NCBI GenBank assembly: GCA_014529385.2
Contig: CM043944.1
Coordinates: forward strand, 78,943,884 to 79,007,883
Length of the DNA stretch: 64,000 nucleotides
Reading direction: 5' to 3'
Source: Adiantum capillus-veneris
Lineage: Eukaryota > Streptophyta > Polypodiopsida > Polypodiales > Pteridaceae
Below the pieces are notes generated by a model, which did not search any database, was not told where the DNA came from, and saw only the letters and a list, made by a program, of their open reading frames with translations. A program made the translations under genes and the position numbers. Below, in pieces: positions 31,828-45,326 of the stretch. Position 1 is the stretch's first letter, and every line of letters starts with the position of its first letter.

Positions 31828-33369
31828 TGAAACCGGCCCGTAGGGCGGTAGGCGTTGGCTTTCACCCGAAATTCTTTACTTTAGACACACACACACAGAG
31901 CACTTTGCAAAGGAAACCTGTAACGGGAATTAACACTTAATCACACACACGGCTCGGATGCTAAAATGCTCCGAGCAGACACCGACAACCTGTAGGCCCC
32001 AAAATTGGTGCCCCTTTCGGTATTTCTTTATTCTTTATCAAATGGAATAAAACCTGTGATCTCCCACAAGCTGCCCCGCACAATCTAGGCTAAGAAACAC
32101 TTGTTTTGGCCTGATTTCGGCAGCATAACTGTACTAGGACGCTTTACAGTCACTATCCCCACGCAATAGGTGACTTACCCGACGCATACGGACACTTGCA
32201 AAACCTGGCGAGAATCTGCAGCACGCTGAATTCTCTGTTTTCTGCCCCGAAAATGCGCCAGTTCACCTATACAGCGGTCTCCTTGCGTCCTCGAACCTCC
32301 TGGGGGTATTAGGGTCCGTTTAGGGCCGAAACCCTAAACCTGCAAAAATACACAACAGGCTGTAATTCTCTGTTTTGGGCTCCGTTTCGCGTGCCGGTCG
32401 CATCAGTAGCAAGACCTCGAGCTCCCGCACCTGTAGGGCTACTTGCCCTTTGAATCGGACGAGATTTCTGGCGTGAAACCTCTTCGAATTCACCTGTACC
32501 TGTGGGGGATTAGCCGCTAGCTAATCCAGTACCTGTGCAAGAGGCTCTTGCCTCGGCAATCGCGCATGAACCCACATAACTGTACATTGGTGAAATGAAA
32601 AGCCCACTAGTGGGGCATAACATACTGCTCGTAGGGGAGAGAGAGGGCAGTGCGTAGCGTGCAGGGCATCACTCCTGGCACCGCACTGTACATAAGAGGG
32701 AAAGGAAGCACTCCATAGCTCTTAACCTGTGACAGTTTGCAAAAAGAGCCTCTCCCAGCTTAAAATTCAGCGCCCTTTCTTCCTTGTGAGGCAAGTGCAC
32801 AGAAAAGTGCCACTTGGCGCATTTACAAGCTTTTTCCCGTTTCGGGTTCGCTGCTTAAAAATATCCTGACCGGCTGCCCAGTTGACTTTGCGGCAGAGTT
32901 GTAAAATGTTCCCCTAGTCATACCGGAGGTAATGACGCGAACACATTTCTCGGCCCAAAATAGCAGTTCCCTAAATTTTAGGAGATGCTTCCGTTGGGCT
33001 CTCATTGGTCTTCTGACCATCTATCCTCATTGGGACCGCATCCAAAAATGCAATGTGGCCCAACTGTCGGATACTTTTTGTTGGTAGTCCCACCTTGACT
33101 TTACGCTTTAATTGAGTTCACTTCCTAGTATTCACCAACTTGCTAAGTGCGACGGGGGGACCTATATGATCTTGCTCTGAGCCTAGACATCCTCTTACCA
33201 TACGAATTTCAGTGCCGACCACTACCCATCTGCGGGTGAAACTACCGTTCACATTGGCCATGCAATGTCCGACCGTTTGCTACTTCAAGAAGAGGGTCTC
33301 AAAAATAAAACAAAACCCCTTGGAAAGAAACCAACAACTAAAGTTAGCAGTTGCCACGTCCTCGTGACA
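31828..33369 (-). repeat. 5' LTR of chromovirus B
   Basis: About 1542 bp from TGAAACCGGCCCG to CTCGTGACA, homologous along its length to the LTRs of A and to the solo LTR at 60936, but clearly more diverged. Confidence 0.9.
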
Positions 33370-33374
33370 TAGGT
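33370..33374. other. Target-site duplication of chromovirus B (right)
   Basis: TAGGT after the LTR terminus GTGACA, matching 29001-29005. Confidence 0.9.
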
Positions 33375-36300
33375 CTTGGAGGCTGCTCTGGATCCTGCTC
33401 CTCTGACTCGCACGTCTCCACACGAAAGAAATCAGTGATCTCCCTCTGGGATTGTCTCCCCCTATCTGATCTCCTCAAGAGGCTCTCTCTGTGTCTGCGC
33501 AGCTCTAGCAAGAATAGCCCAAGGCATCTCTGATCTTGGTACCTCATAACTCGAGACAGTGGCCCAAAACCATCCCTAAAGAGGCAATGAAAATAGCCTC
33601 GTATCTCATAGTAAACTGGGCAATGGCATATATAGTGCAGCTCTGTCTCTAGCTCCAGATGGCATAACTGACATATCCTGGCCTCTACTAGTACTCTGCT
33701 AAATCTACCCACCTCAATCTCCAGCTGATGAGAAGATGTGAGTATCTGACCACTGGCACATCGTATGCAATATGACAAGTGTGTGTCCATGTAGCTAGGT
33801 CTAGTCACAAAACCGTCCTCTGTGAGCTGGAGAAGATGCTCCTTGTAGAAAGACATCTTTGTGCCTAGCTCATGGGTCGGCTCTATCCAAGTCCTCCTGG
33901 TCTCCAACTGAGTCACATCTTGTCTGATGAGTCTGCTAACCTCTGTCCGAGTAAGGGACAAGGAGGGTGCATCCAGCGAATACTGTAAGGGTGGTAGCCT
34001 ATCTATGCTAAAACCATGAATCTGGAACCAAGAGGTCATCTGTGCATACCAACATGCTGTATCTCCCTGTGAAGCCAGCTGCCGAGAAGACTCCAGTGCT
34101 AAACGTGCATACCTGTCTCTGGGGAGCTCCCAGATGCTATGTAAAAAGGAGACTGATCTAATGAGTGCCTCTACCACCAGCGGGGGAGCAGCCAGCTCTG
34201 CACGGATAATCTCATGTGGTACTGAGGCTTTGGCTCTAATCATCCGCAAAATCATGGAAACCAGAGGTCTCTCCATGCATCTCCACCCATCAGTACTACT
34301 AGGGCGACTGCTATGAGCCACAGAAGGGCCCCATATCTAAACTCCATATAGCATGGCTGAGGTCACTAAGGTATCGAAGAGCCAAAGCTTTGTACGAGGT
34401 TCTTGAAATTGGATCTGTGAACACATCCTCTCTAATCTCCCCAAAGCTGTATGTGCTCTTGTCAGTCTCATCTCTACTGCTCTCCTCAAAGAAAACACTG
34501 GGCCGCTGAAGAACACCCCCAGGTATGTGTATGCATCTGTATACTCCACTATCTGATGGCCATAAGTAAATGCAGGAGCTGACCGTCTGACCCACTGTGG
34601 TGTGGTGTTAAACACCATAACCTTAGTCTTGCTAAGGTTTACAGACATACCACTATCGTGAGCAAAATTATGTAAAGCATCCAGATGACGCTGCATCCCC
34701 TCTGGAGAATCAGAAATCAAGACAATATCATCCGCATATAACAACAAGGAAATCCATGTGCCTGCCAACTGTGCTCTGCTGCCACCGTCCCTCTCTATGT
34801 AGTCTGAAACCTCATCAATGTACATCCCAAAAAGAGTAGGGGAGAGTGGGCATCCCTGTTTCACCCCAATGGTGGAGTGAACTAGACCAGACATACCCTC
34901 TGGAGTGCGTACCTGTCCCACTACTGTCCTGTACAGGGCCATAATCCCCCAAATCAGCTCTGTGGGCACACCCAGCTCATGTAATCTGTGCATCAACCGG
35001 GCTCTAGGGACCGTGTCAAAGGCTTTGCGGGAATCCACAAAGCTACAGGAGATCCTCCTGCCGTGCGCTCTACCCTCCTCAATGATAGCTCTCAGCGTCA
35101 GTATATGATGAAGAGTAGAGAGTCCCTTCCTGAAGCCTGCCTGTCCTAAAGCCCGTATGCCATGTCTCTCTGCCCATCTACTGAGGTGATGCTCGATAAT
35201 AGATGCATACAACCTAGCCAAAGTGTGTCCAATCACGATGGTACGGTAGTTCCCTGGCTCCATAGGGTCTCCTGCCTTGAAGATAGACACAATAGTGGAT
35301 AAGCTCCAAGTGCTAGGAAATCCCTCACACATGGCTCGGTTGAACATCACTGCAATCAGCTCTGCAAGCATATCTCTAGCATGCATAAAGTGTTCGGCCA
35401 CCAAACCATCATGGTCATAAGCTCTCCCAGTCTTCATCCTGTCAAGGACTTTCTTTACCATCTCAGCAGTGAAGAAAGTGCAAGTCTGTGGACAAGGCTC
35501 TGGGGGATCAGGTAAGGACTGCTGCCCTAGGATCGAGTAGAGAGAGGTTGCATATGTACCCCAAGTCTCTATAGATGTAATGGCAAGTGTAGAAGAATAC
35601 TTGTGAAAATGCCTCCACGCCTCCCCTGAGTCCTGGCTCAAGAAAAGCTGATATAACTCCTCCTCGAGCTGAGCAAGATAAGCTCTCTTCTTTCGCCGTA
35701 CTAGGCGTCGAAAGAGAACCTGCGACTGTCTGTGCGTGATAATCCCTAAAAGTACCTCCCTCTGCACTCATCATCATACCAGCTGTTCTGGGGCATACTC
35801 CCAGTGCGGTGTCTGGACTCAGGCTGGGTGTGAGGGTATGCCTCGACTGCTGCAGTATGTAGTGTATCTGTCAAGATCTGAGTGAGCTCGTCTAGAGGGC
35901 GGCCTGGCTCCTCTATACATAGGCGCCTGTAGATCCCATCCATATAAACTAAGTCAGTCTCTCGTGTAAAGGTGTAACGGGCATGTGTGGGTGGCCGTGC
36001 CAGAGATGCTGAACTGAAACGAAATGATATGGTGAAAGTCAGGAGTGTGTGGTCCACCGCTATACCAATAGGTCTGGAGCCGACCGTGAAGTCATGAATA
36101 TAAGATATGAAACTGGGCTGGGTCATAACATAGTCCATTGTATTGGTGCCATGCCTATGTGGGAAGCAAGTAAACCCCCCCACCTCTGGAAATCTCTTCA
36201 AGCCATTCAAAATGGCAAGACCATGTGAAGTTCCCATTTCTACTAAGAATCTTCCGTACTCTGTGTGCTCCAAGTCTTGTGAAGCCTTAGACAAGCCCAA

Positions 36301-36825
36301 GTCGCTGGTCTCCAACTCCCTCATCATCTCCTCTGAAGTATCATAGAAAGCTGTCTGCATCTGAGCTGTCCTAGCATTGAAGTCACCCAACAAGATAATG
36401 TCACCATCTCTAGAGAACTCCGAGATATCATCATCTAAGACCGAGAAGGGGGACTGTCCTCTGGACGTAGCATAGGCTGAAGTACTAGGAGGAAAGTAGC
36501 ATATGGCAATGTAAAGAAAACGGCCAGTCTCTGCCCTCAACCTCACCCACATATACCTGGCCTGCTCATCTCTGCAAACAATGTGTATGAGTGGTTGGAG
36601 CTCCTCCCTGAATAAGACAGCTACTCCTCCAGATCCCCGTCCTCTTAGCTCAGATTTGGTTTCTGCTCTGCATGTCGTCTCCCACCTATATCCAGATACA
36701 TGTGGCATAAGCTGTCCCGGAGCCTGGTGTTTCTCTGAGTAAAAAACAATGTCTCTCCCAAAATAGCTGTCCTGAAACGCCCCCACATCCAACCGAAATG
36801 ATCCATTGTAGTTCCATGCTGCCAT
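33375..36825 (-). pseudogene. LINE-GA copy 4 ORF2: endonuclease, reverse transcriptase, zinc finger
   Basis: Endonuclease 36825-35746: AAWNYNGSFRLD, SEKHQAPG (H where copy 3 has TH), LLGDFNART, HGTNTMDYVM, VDHTLL. The frame then shifts near 35755. Reverse transcriptase 35767-34337: GRAYDHDGLVAEH, GQAGFRKGLSTLHHI, IGVKQGCPLSPTLFG and catalytic YADD near 34732-34743. It shifts again near 34325. C-terminal part 34321-33344: zinc finger CQLCHLELETELHYICHC. Otherwise remarkably open, so the lesions are few. Role: target-primed reverse transcription. Confidence 0.85.
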
Positions 36826-36855
36826 ATGAAGAGTGGTCCCATATGTCTCGCACCG

Positions 36856-37962
36856 TCATGCGGAGCAGCGCTCTAAAATCACTACTCTCCCATCTCTATA
36901 GAAAGCAATCTTCCCCTTCTCTCTTGCCGCTTTTATATCTGGCATGACCTCCTTCATGTGTGCGAGTTGTGCTAGCGTGAGGTCATCTCCAAGGAAGATT
37001 CCTGTCTTCTTGAGAGTGGGTCTCTTCTTCAAAAATTCTTTCTTTGCCTCCATAGTTGGGAAGCGTAAAATGAGTGCTCTTTCCCTTGAAGATTCTCCCC
37101 CTCCTTCACTTCTTTTGCCCACTCTCCAAGCTCGTGTATGCAAAGGGCTTGTGATTCCCATCATGAGCAAGAGCTCCTTTGTTTCCTCCTCCACCTTGTC
37201 TCCATCTCTGAGCCCGGTTACATGTACATGTAGAGCTCTTGTCTTTCTTTTTTGTTCTTCTTCTAATGTCATGTTGATGATGGTGGACGGGGGTGTGAGA
37301 CTATGTACTCCCCCTTTTCCTTTCTTTGCCACTTCAATCTACTTTTCTGCTTCCTCAGCCTTGTTTTGTGTTCTAGTGAGAATATCAGCCCATGATGAAG
37401 ATTCCTTTGTCTTTTGATGCTCTTCTTCCTGGAGGGTTTTAACCTGCTCTTTAATGCTTTTCAGCTCCTCCACCATGCATGGCTGATTTTCTCCCTCATT
37501 TGTAGGTTTGCTTTTACAAAATGCGATTTCCTTGCGTAGTTCTTCAATCATTGCATCCTTCTCACCAATTGACTTTTGCATCTCGGTTTTCCATGCTTCC
37601 CAAGTGGCTGTTGCTTTATTCAGTTTCGCTTGCCAAGAAATCTCTACCGTTTGTACTTCAGCTCTCACAAAGTGTTGCATTTTAGCTTTGAAAGAATTGG
37701 ACAAATCGACCTTGTGTGCTTCCATAGCACTATAAACCTCCTTCTCGAAATTTGCTCTCAAAGCATTCATCTCTGCTCTAATCATGATCTGAACCTTCTC
37801 GTACATGTGTTCGACTTTGAACTTGGCGGCCTTTTTTGCTCTCAGCAGACTTGGTGACAGGATACCTTCTCGTTGCCTTGTTCGTTGGAAGGTATGCTTT
37901 GCCTTTGGTGGAGTGGTGAATAGGTCACCCTCCTCCTGTGTATCTGGTGCTTCACCAGACAT
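36856..37962 (-). pseudogene. LINE-GA copy 4 ORF1, one nonsense codon
   Basis: About 368 codons in one frame with a single TAG at 37336-37338 (AEK-stop-IEVAKKGKG); copy 3 has TGG there. The N-terminal half is charged and helical, suiting a coiled coil (about residues 45-190). The C-terminal half has an RRM-like stretch (ALHVHVTGLRDGDKVEEE ... ALILRFPTMEAKKEFL) and a last domain with DDLTLAQLAHMKEV and KIAFYRDGRVVIL, as in L1-type ORF1 proteins. It would coat LINE RNA. Confidence 0.75.
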
Positions 37963-38216
37963 ATTGCGTGCTCCTTTAATTTGCCTTATTGAGTTGGTTG
38001 CCCACGCGCTGAGAATCTACATGTGCCAACGTGCAGACCTGCTGGGCTGCCCACGCGCTGAGAGAGAGTTCCCCACCTTACGCGATGGCTGTAACAGGCC
38101 TTACGCGATGGCTGCACCAGACCTGCGCGCTCTCTCCCCTCAGCCTTTAGCTCTGCTGCCTCTGCACTTCCTGCGCGAGCCCTACATGACCTGCTCAGGC
38201 AGCGCGCTGCTGCACC

Positions 38217-38220
<4 letters not shown>
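37963..38220 (-). other. 5' UTR of LINE-GA copy 4
   Basis: 258 bp between the ORF1 ATG and the (GA)n tract, with two near-identical ACGCGATGGCTG motifs and CTGCGCGC-type motifs on the plus strand. No coding signal. Confidence 0.5.

Positions 38221-38286
<66 letters not shown>
38221..38286. repeat. (GA)33 microsatellite between LINE-GA copies 4 and 5
   Basis: Directly joins the copy 4 5' end to the copy 5 3' end (GATGAAATGTTATATTAACG). Confidence 0.95.
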
Positions 38287-38289
<3 letters not shown>

Positions 38290-41200
38290 AATGTTATATT
38301 AACGTCTTCAAAAGGCCAGAGTGACCTATGAGACCAAACTGATACAAAAGTGGTGAATCTGGTACAATGTCTGAAAAGTGTGAGATTGTGAAAATAAATG
38401 CGAAAAACTAAATACAAAGTATTAGATAAACTTCTTAGGAGCATTCTGGGTGTCTGGCTGGAATGCTTCTATCCTTTGTTGTAGTCTCCTCCGGTGAAGT
38501 GTGCTTCTGCATCTCGGTCGTGGTCGTCTCGATTTCCTAAGCTCAGTCGCCCTGTCAATGAGGGTGCCTTTGGTATGAATGTGGGTATTCCTTTGTGCTC
38601 GCTGCTGGCCTCTTGCTTCTCCTTCCATCCCTGCTTCTCTCGATCTGAAGAAATCTGTGATCTGCCTCTGAGGTTGTAGTGCTCTTTGTCTTCTCAGTAG
38701 ATTATCCCTGTGCCGATGTAGTTCCAGTAGGTACAGGCCTAGGCACCTTTGATCTTGGTATTGCATGACTCTATCTAGAGGTCCAAAGTTCTTTAAATAG
38801 GCAATGGAAACGCCCACGTATCTCATAGTATACGGTGCAATGGCATATGTAGTGTAATTCTGTCTCCGGCTCCATTCCGCATAACTTGCAAATTCTGCTC
38901 TCAGGTGGGATTCCCCTAAATCTGCCAAATTCAATTTCCAGTTGGTGTGAGGATGTACGAATCTGACCAATAGCACATCTCAAACCATGAGACAGGTGGG
39001 TATCCATGTAGTTCGGGCGAATCACAAAATCATCTTCAGATAGCTGGAGGAAGTTTTCTTTGTAGTCGGCCATCTTCGAGCCCAATTCTTGTGTAGGGTC
39101 TACCCATGTCTTCTTAGTGTCCAACTGTATAAGATCCTGGCGGATGATTTTATTAATCTCCGTTCGTGTGATTGCCAGTGATGGAGCCTCAAAAGAGTAT
39201 TAGAAGGGGGGTAAGCTTTCCATACTGAACCCGTGTCTCTGAAACCACGAAGACAGTTGCGCATACCAGCATCATGTATCTCCTTTCATTGCTAACTGTC
39301 GAGAGGATTCGAGGGCCAATCTAGTATATCGGCAATTATTTGTATCCCACAGACCATGTATAAAGGACACTGATATGGTAAGAGCTTCAATTTCTATCGG
39401 TGGGGCAGCTAGTTCCGCTCGGAGAATCGTGTGTGGTACGGAGGCCTTGGCTCGAATCATTCGGGAAATCATAGATACCAACGGTCTCTCCATTGACTTC
39501 CAATTATCCTGATCCACAGATGGTCCCCAAATCTGGACCCCATAAAGCATAGCCGAAGCCACCACAGTATCAAAGAGCCAAAGTTTTGTTCGTGGTTCCT
39601 GAAACTGCACTTGTGAACACATCCTCTCCAACCCTCCCAAGGCCGCAGAGGCTCTGGACAATCTAGCATCCGCTGCTTTCTTAAGAGTAAACTTCGGTCC
39701 TGTAAATACCACACCAAGGTATGTGTATGCATCTGTGTACTCTAATGTATCCTGGCCATATGCAAATGTAGGTGCCGATCTCCTAACCCACTGCGGTGTG
39801 GTGTTAAACACCATAACTTTGGTTTTACCCAAATTCACCGACAGTCCGCTGTCCTCCGCGAATTTATGTAATGCATCTAATTGCCTCTGCATTCCATCTG
39901 GTGATTCTGCTATCAATACAATATCATCTGCATACAACAACAAAGGGATCCATGACCCTGCAAGTTGAGCACCTCTGTCACCCTCTCTATCAATGTAATC
40001 TGATAGCTCATCTATATACATACCAAATAAAGTAGGGGACAGTGGGCATCCCTGCTTTACTCCAACGGTGGAATGAACAATGTCGGAATCCCCTTCTGGA
40101 GTATGTACATAACCAGTTACTGACCCATATAAGGCCATGATCCCCTAGATAATCTCTTTGGGGACCCCTAACTCTTGCATTCTGCGCAGCAATCTGGCCC
40201 TTGGTACTGTATCAAAAGCTTTCCGAAAATCCACAAGGCAGCAATACATCCTTCTCCCGCTTGCTCTTCCTTCCTCAACAATGGCTTTGAGCGTAAGAGT
40301 ATGATCTAGAGTGGAATAACCCCTCCTAAATCCAGCTTGTCCTGTTGCCCTTATGCCCTCATTCTCTTCCGATCTACTCAATATTTGTTCCAGAATGGAT
40401 GCGTACAGTCGGGCCAATGTGTGACCCACCATAATGGTATGGTAGTTCTCGGGTATCATGGGATCCCCTGACTTGAAAATAGGTACAATAGTAGATAATT
40501 TCCAAGATTCAGGTAATCCTTCACACATGACCCGATTAAACAGACGAGCAAGGACTTCTGAAAGTAGATCCCTTGCATGGATCAGATGTTCTGCTACTAG
40601 ACCCTCATGATCATATGCTCTTCTTGTCTTCATCTTATCAATGGCTTTTTCCACCATTTCCGTAGTAAAGAAAGTACTAGTAGCAGGGCATGGCTCTAGC
40701 GTATTTGGTAATGGAGGCTGTCCAGATACCATATATAATGATGTTACATATTGACCCCAAATCTCAGGAGAAGTAATTGTCGGAGGCGATGAGTGCTCGT
40801 GAAATAAACGCCAGGCCTCATGTGAGTCCTGACTCAAGAAGAGCTGATATAAATCCTTCTCCAGTTTGGCTAAAAATGCCCTTTTCTTGCGACGTACTAT
40901 ACGCCGAAGAGCAATCCGAGACTGCTTATATGTGATGATCCCAAGTGTAAGCTCTTTCTGGACCTGGGTTCTCGTCTCTCTGCATTCCTCGTCGTACCAA
41001 CTGTTTTGAGGCATGTTCCCAGATCCTCTCTTCTGATCAGGCTGAGTATGTGGGTATGCGTCTTGTGCTGCTCCATGTAGTATCTCTGCTAGCTGAGAAG
41101 TAATCTCCTCTACAGTATATACTGGCTCGGCTGCCCACATCCTATTATAGATCACATAGACTGAATCAGTCTCTGGTGTGGAAGTATATCTTGTGTGCGT

Positions 41201-41410
41201 CTTCTTCCTTTGTACTTGAGAGGCATTGTATTGGAAGGAGATTGATAAGGTCAAGAGAGCATGATCCACTGCAATCCCAACAGGTCTGGGTCCCACCTTA
41301 AAGTCCTCAATACTAGAAATAAAGCTTGGTGAAGTCATGACATAATCCACTGTACTGGCCCCATGCCTGTGCGGGAAGCATGTGAATCCCCCAGATAAAG
41401 GGAAATTCTC

Positions 41411-41411
<1 letters not shown>
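38287..41411 (-). mobile_element. LINE-GA copy 5, 5'-truncated
   Basis: 3.1 kb, from the 3' terminus to a 5' truncation inside the endonuclease (TNTMDYVMTSP). It abuts (GA)n at 41412 with no other sequence between. Closest to copies 6 and 1. Confidence 0.9.
38447..41350 (-). pseudogene. LINE-GA copy 5 ORF2, several nonsense codons
   Basis: 41350-40145 covers the endonuclease end and reverse transcriptase start. TAG at 40145 replaces the TGG (W) of VPKEIIWGIMALYG in copy 6. 40138-39272 covers the polymerase core with YADD and ends at a TGA where copy 6 has TCA (GDTSCWYAQ). 39124-38771 covers the zinc finger (RICKLCGMEPETELHYICHC), and a shift near 38790 breaks the tail. Mostly point lesions, so the insertion is not very old. 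Confidence 0.85.

Positions 41412-41502
<91 letters not shown>
41412..41502. repeat. (GA)45 microsatellite between LINE-GA copies 5 and 6
   Basis: A GA run separating the truncated 5' end of copy 5 from the 3' terminus of copy 6 (GAAATGAAATGAAATG). Confidence 0.95.
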
Positions 41503-44044
<2,542 letters not shown>

Positions 44045-45235
44045 ATGGTGATAGATGTAGGATGGGAAGGCTGGGCCACACTTGCATTGATACTATTGAT
44101 GTTAGTGGCACTTGTAGCAGAGCTGGCTCCTCCATATCTTGTGATGATGGGAACGGTTATACTTTTTATACCACTTGGTATTTTGAACTTGGAACAAGCT
44201 CTTCATGGCTTCAACGATCCAGCCGTACTTGCAATAGCTGTACTTTTTATTGTGGCTAAAGGTAAGTTCTTAACACTATCAAAACATACAATTTAAAGCT
44301 TCTTTTGGCCAATTACTGTTGAATTTGCATCTTTTTCAATAAAAGAAGCTATGCAAGGATCCATGGTCTATATCTTTGTATTGATATATTCTCGTCTGTG
44401 CGTGGGGTGTGAGAGTGTGGGAGCATATATTGGTACCTAGTTCTACACCCACTATTGGGCACTGACAGCATTAGTGGGCATCTCGTAGTATTTAGCCAAT
44501 ACTATGCATGATGGACCTGATGGTTATAGTCTTGTGGGTGACTACCATGGGTCTATACCTTGCACTTTCCTTAAGGGTGAATCTGGCTTATCCTGGATTC
44601 ATCTAGTTATATATATTTTTTCACCATATAAAGTCGTAAGGTACCATACTACTAATCTCTACATGTTGATTGGGGAGAGGGAGAGGAGTCAGGAAAGAAA
44701 AAAGGAAGAAAGAGAATATTTTTTAACTTGTATAAAAGGTCAAAATGGCCCACGAAACCAGAACCAGGTACAATTGATGATGATATTAGTGTCACAATAC
44801 GGGATATATAATTTTCACTGAACTCCTAGCTAAACTGGAAAAGGATAATCTCCTTAAAAGATTCTGAAGCTGTATCTGGGTCCCCGTTCTGCACTTCTTT
44901 TATGTTAGACAATCACAGAGTACAACTGCTGGGGAGTCACTCTGCAATCTGCACTTCTAAGCTGACCTGCCGAGAGTGGCCCCCTGGGCATCCTTATAAA
45001 GGCCACAGATACAAAGAGTTGGCGGTGTGCCCAAAAGCATCTGCTAAAAACACTGGTGCTCAAAAAGCTCTCACACTGTCTATCTAGTAGGCCACGTCAA
45101 CAGTATGGAATCCTGGGGTTTCCGATGCAAACTACGGAGTTTTCCACATCAGCAATTGTGCAGAAACCTGCCACATCATCACTTGCGTAACTTTCTCTAT
45201 CTTCAGCTGGCAGGTCAGGTTGCCACGTCATCACT

Positions 45236-45326
<91 letters not shown>

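Larger units (their letters stand above)
29006..33369 (-). mobile_element. Ty3/gypsy chromovirus B, internally deleted
   Basis: Minus-strand element in the 3' end of LINE-GA copy 4 with TSD TAGGT. It keeps a full 5' LTR (31828-33369), the tRNA-Glu primer site, gag and protease. One deletion runs from just before the reverse transcriptase to the middle of the 3' LTR, leaving only LTR 29006-29382. About 4.4 kb is missing relative to element A. It cannot move on its own. Confidence 0.9.
33375..38220 (-). mobile_element. LINE-GA copy 4, main part
   Basis: With 28523-29005 this is a copy of about 5.3 kb that looks full length: 5' UTR 37963-38220, ORF1, ORF2, 3' UTR. Bordered upstream by (GA)n 38221-38286 and downstream by (GA)n 28442-28522. 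Broken by one nonsense codon in ORF1 and about two frameshifts in ORF2. Confidence 0.9.
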
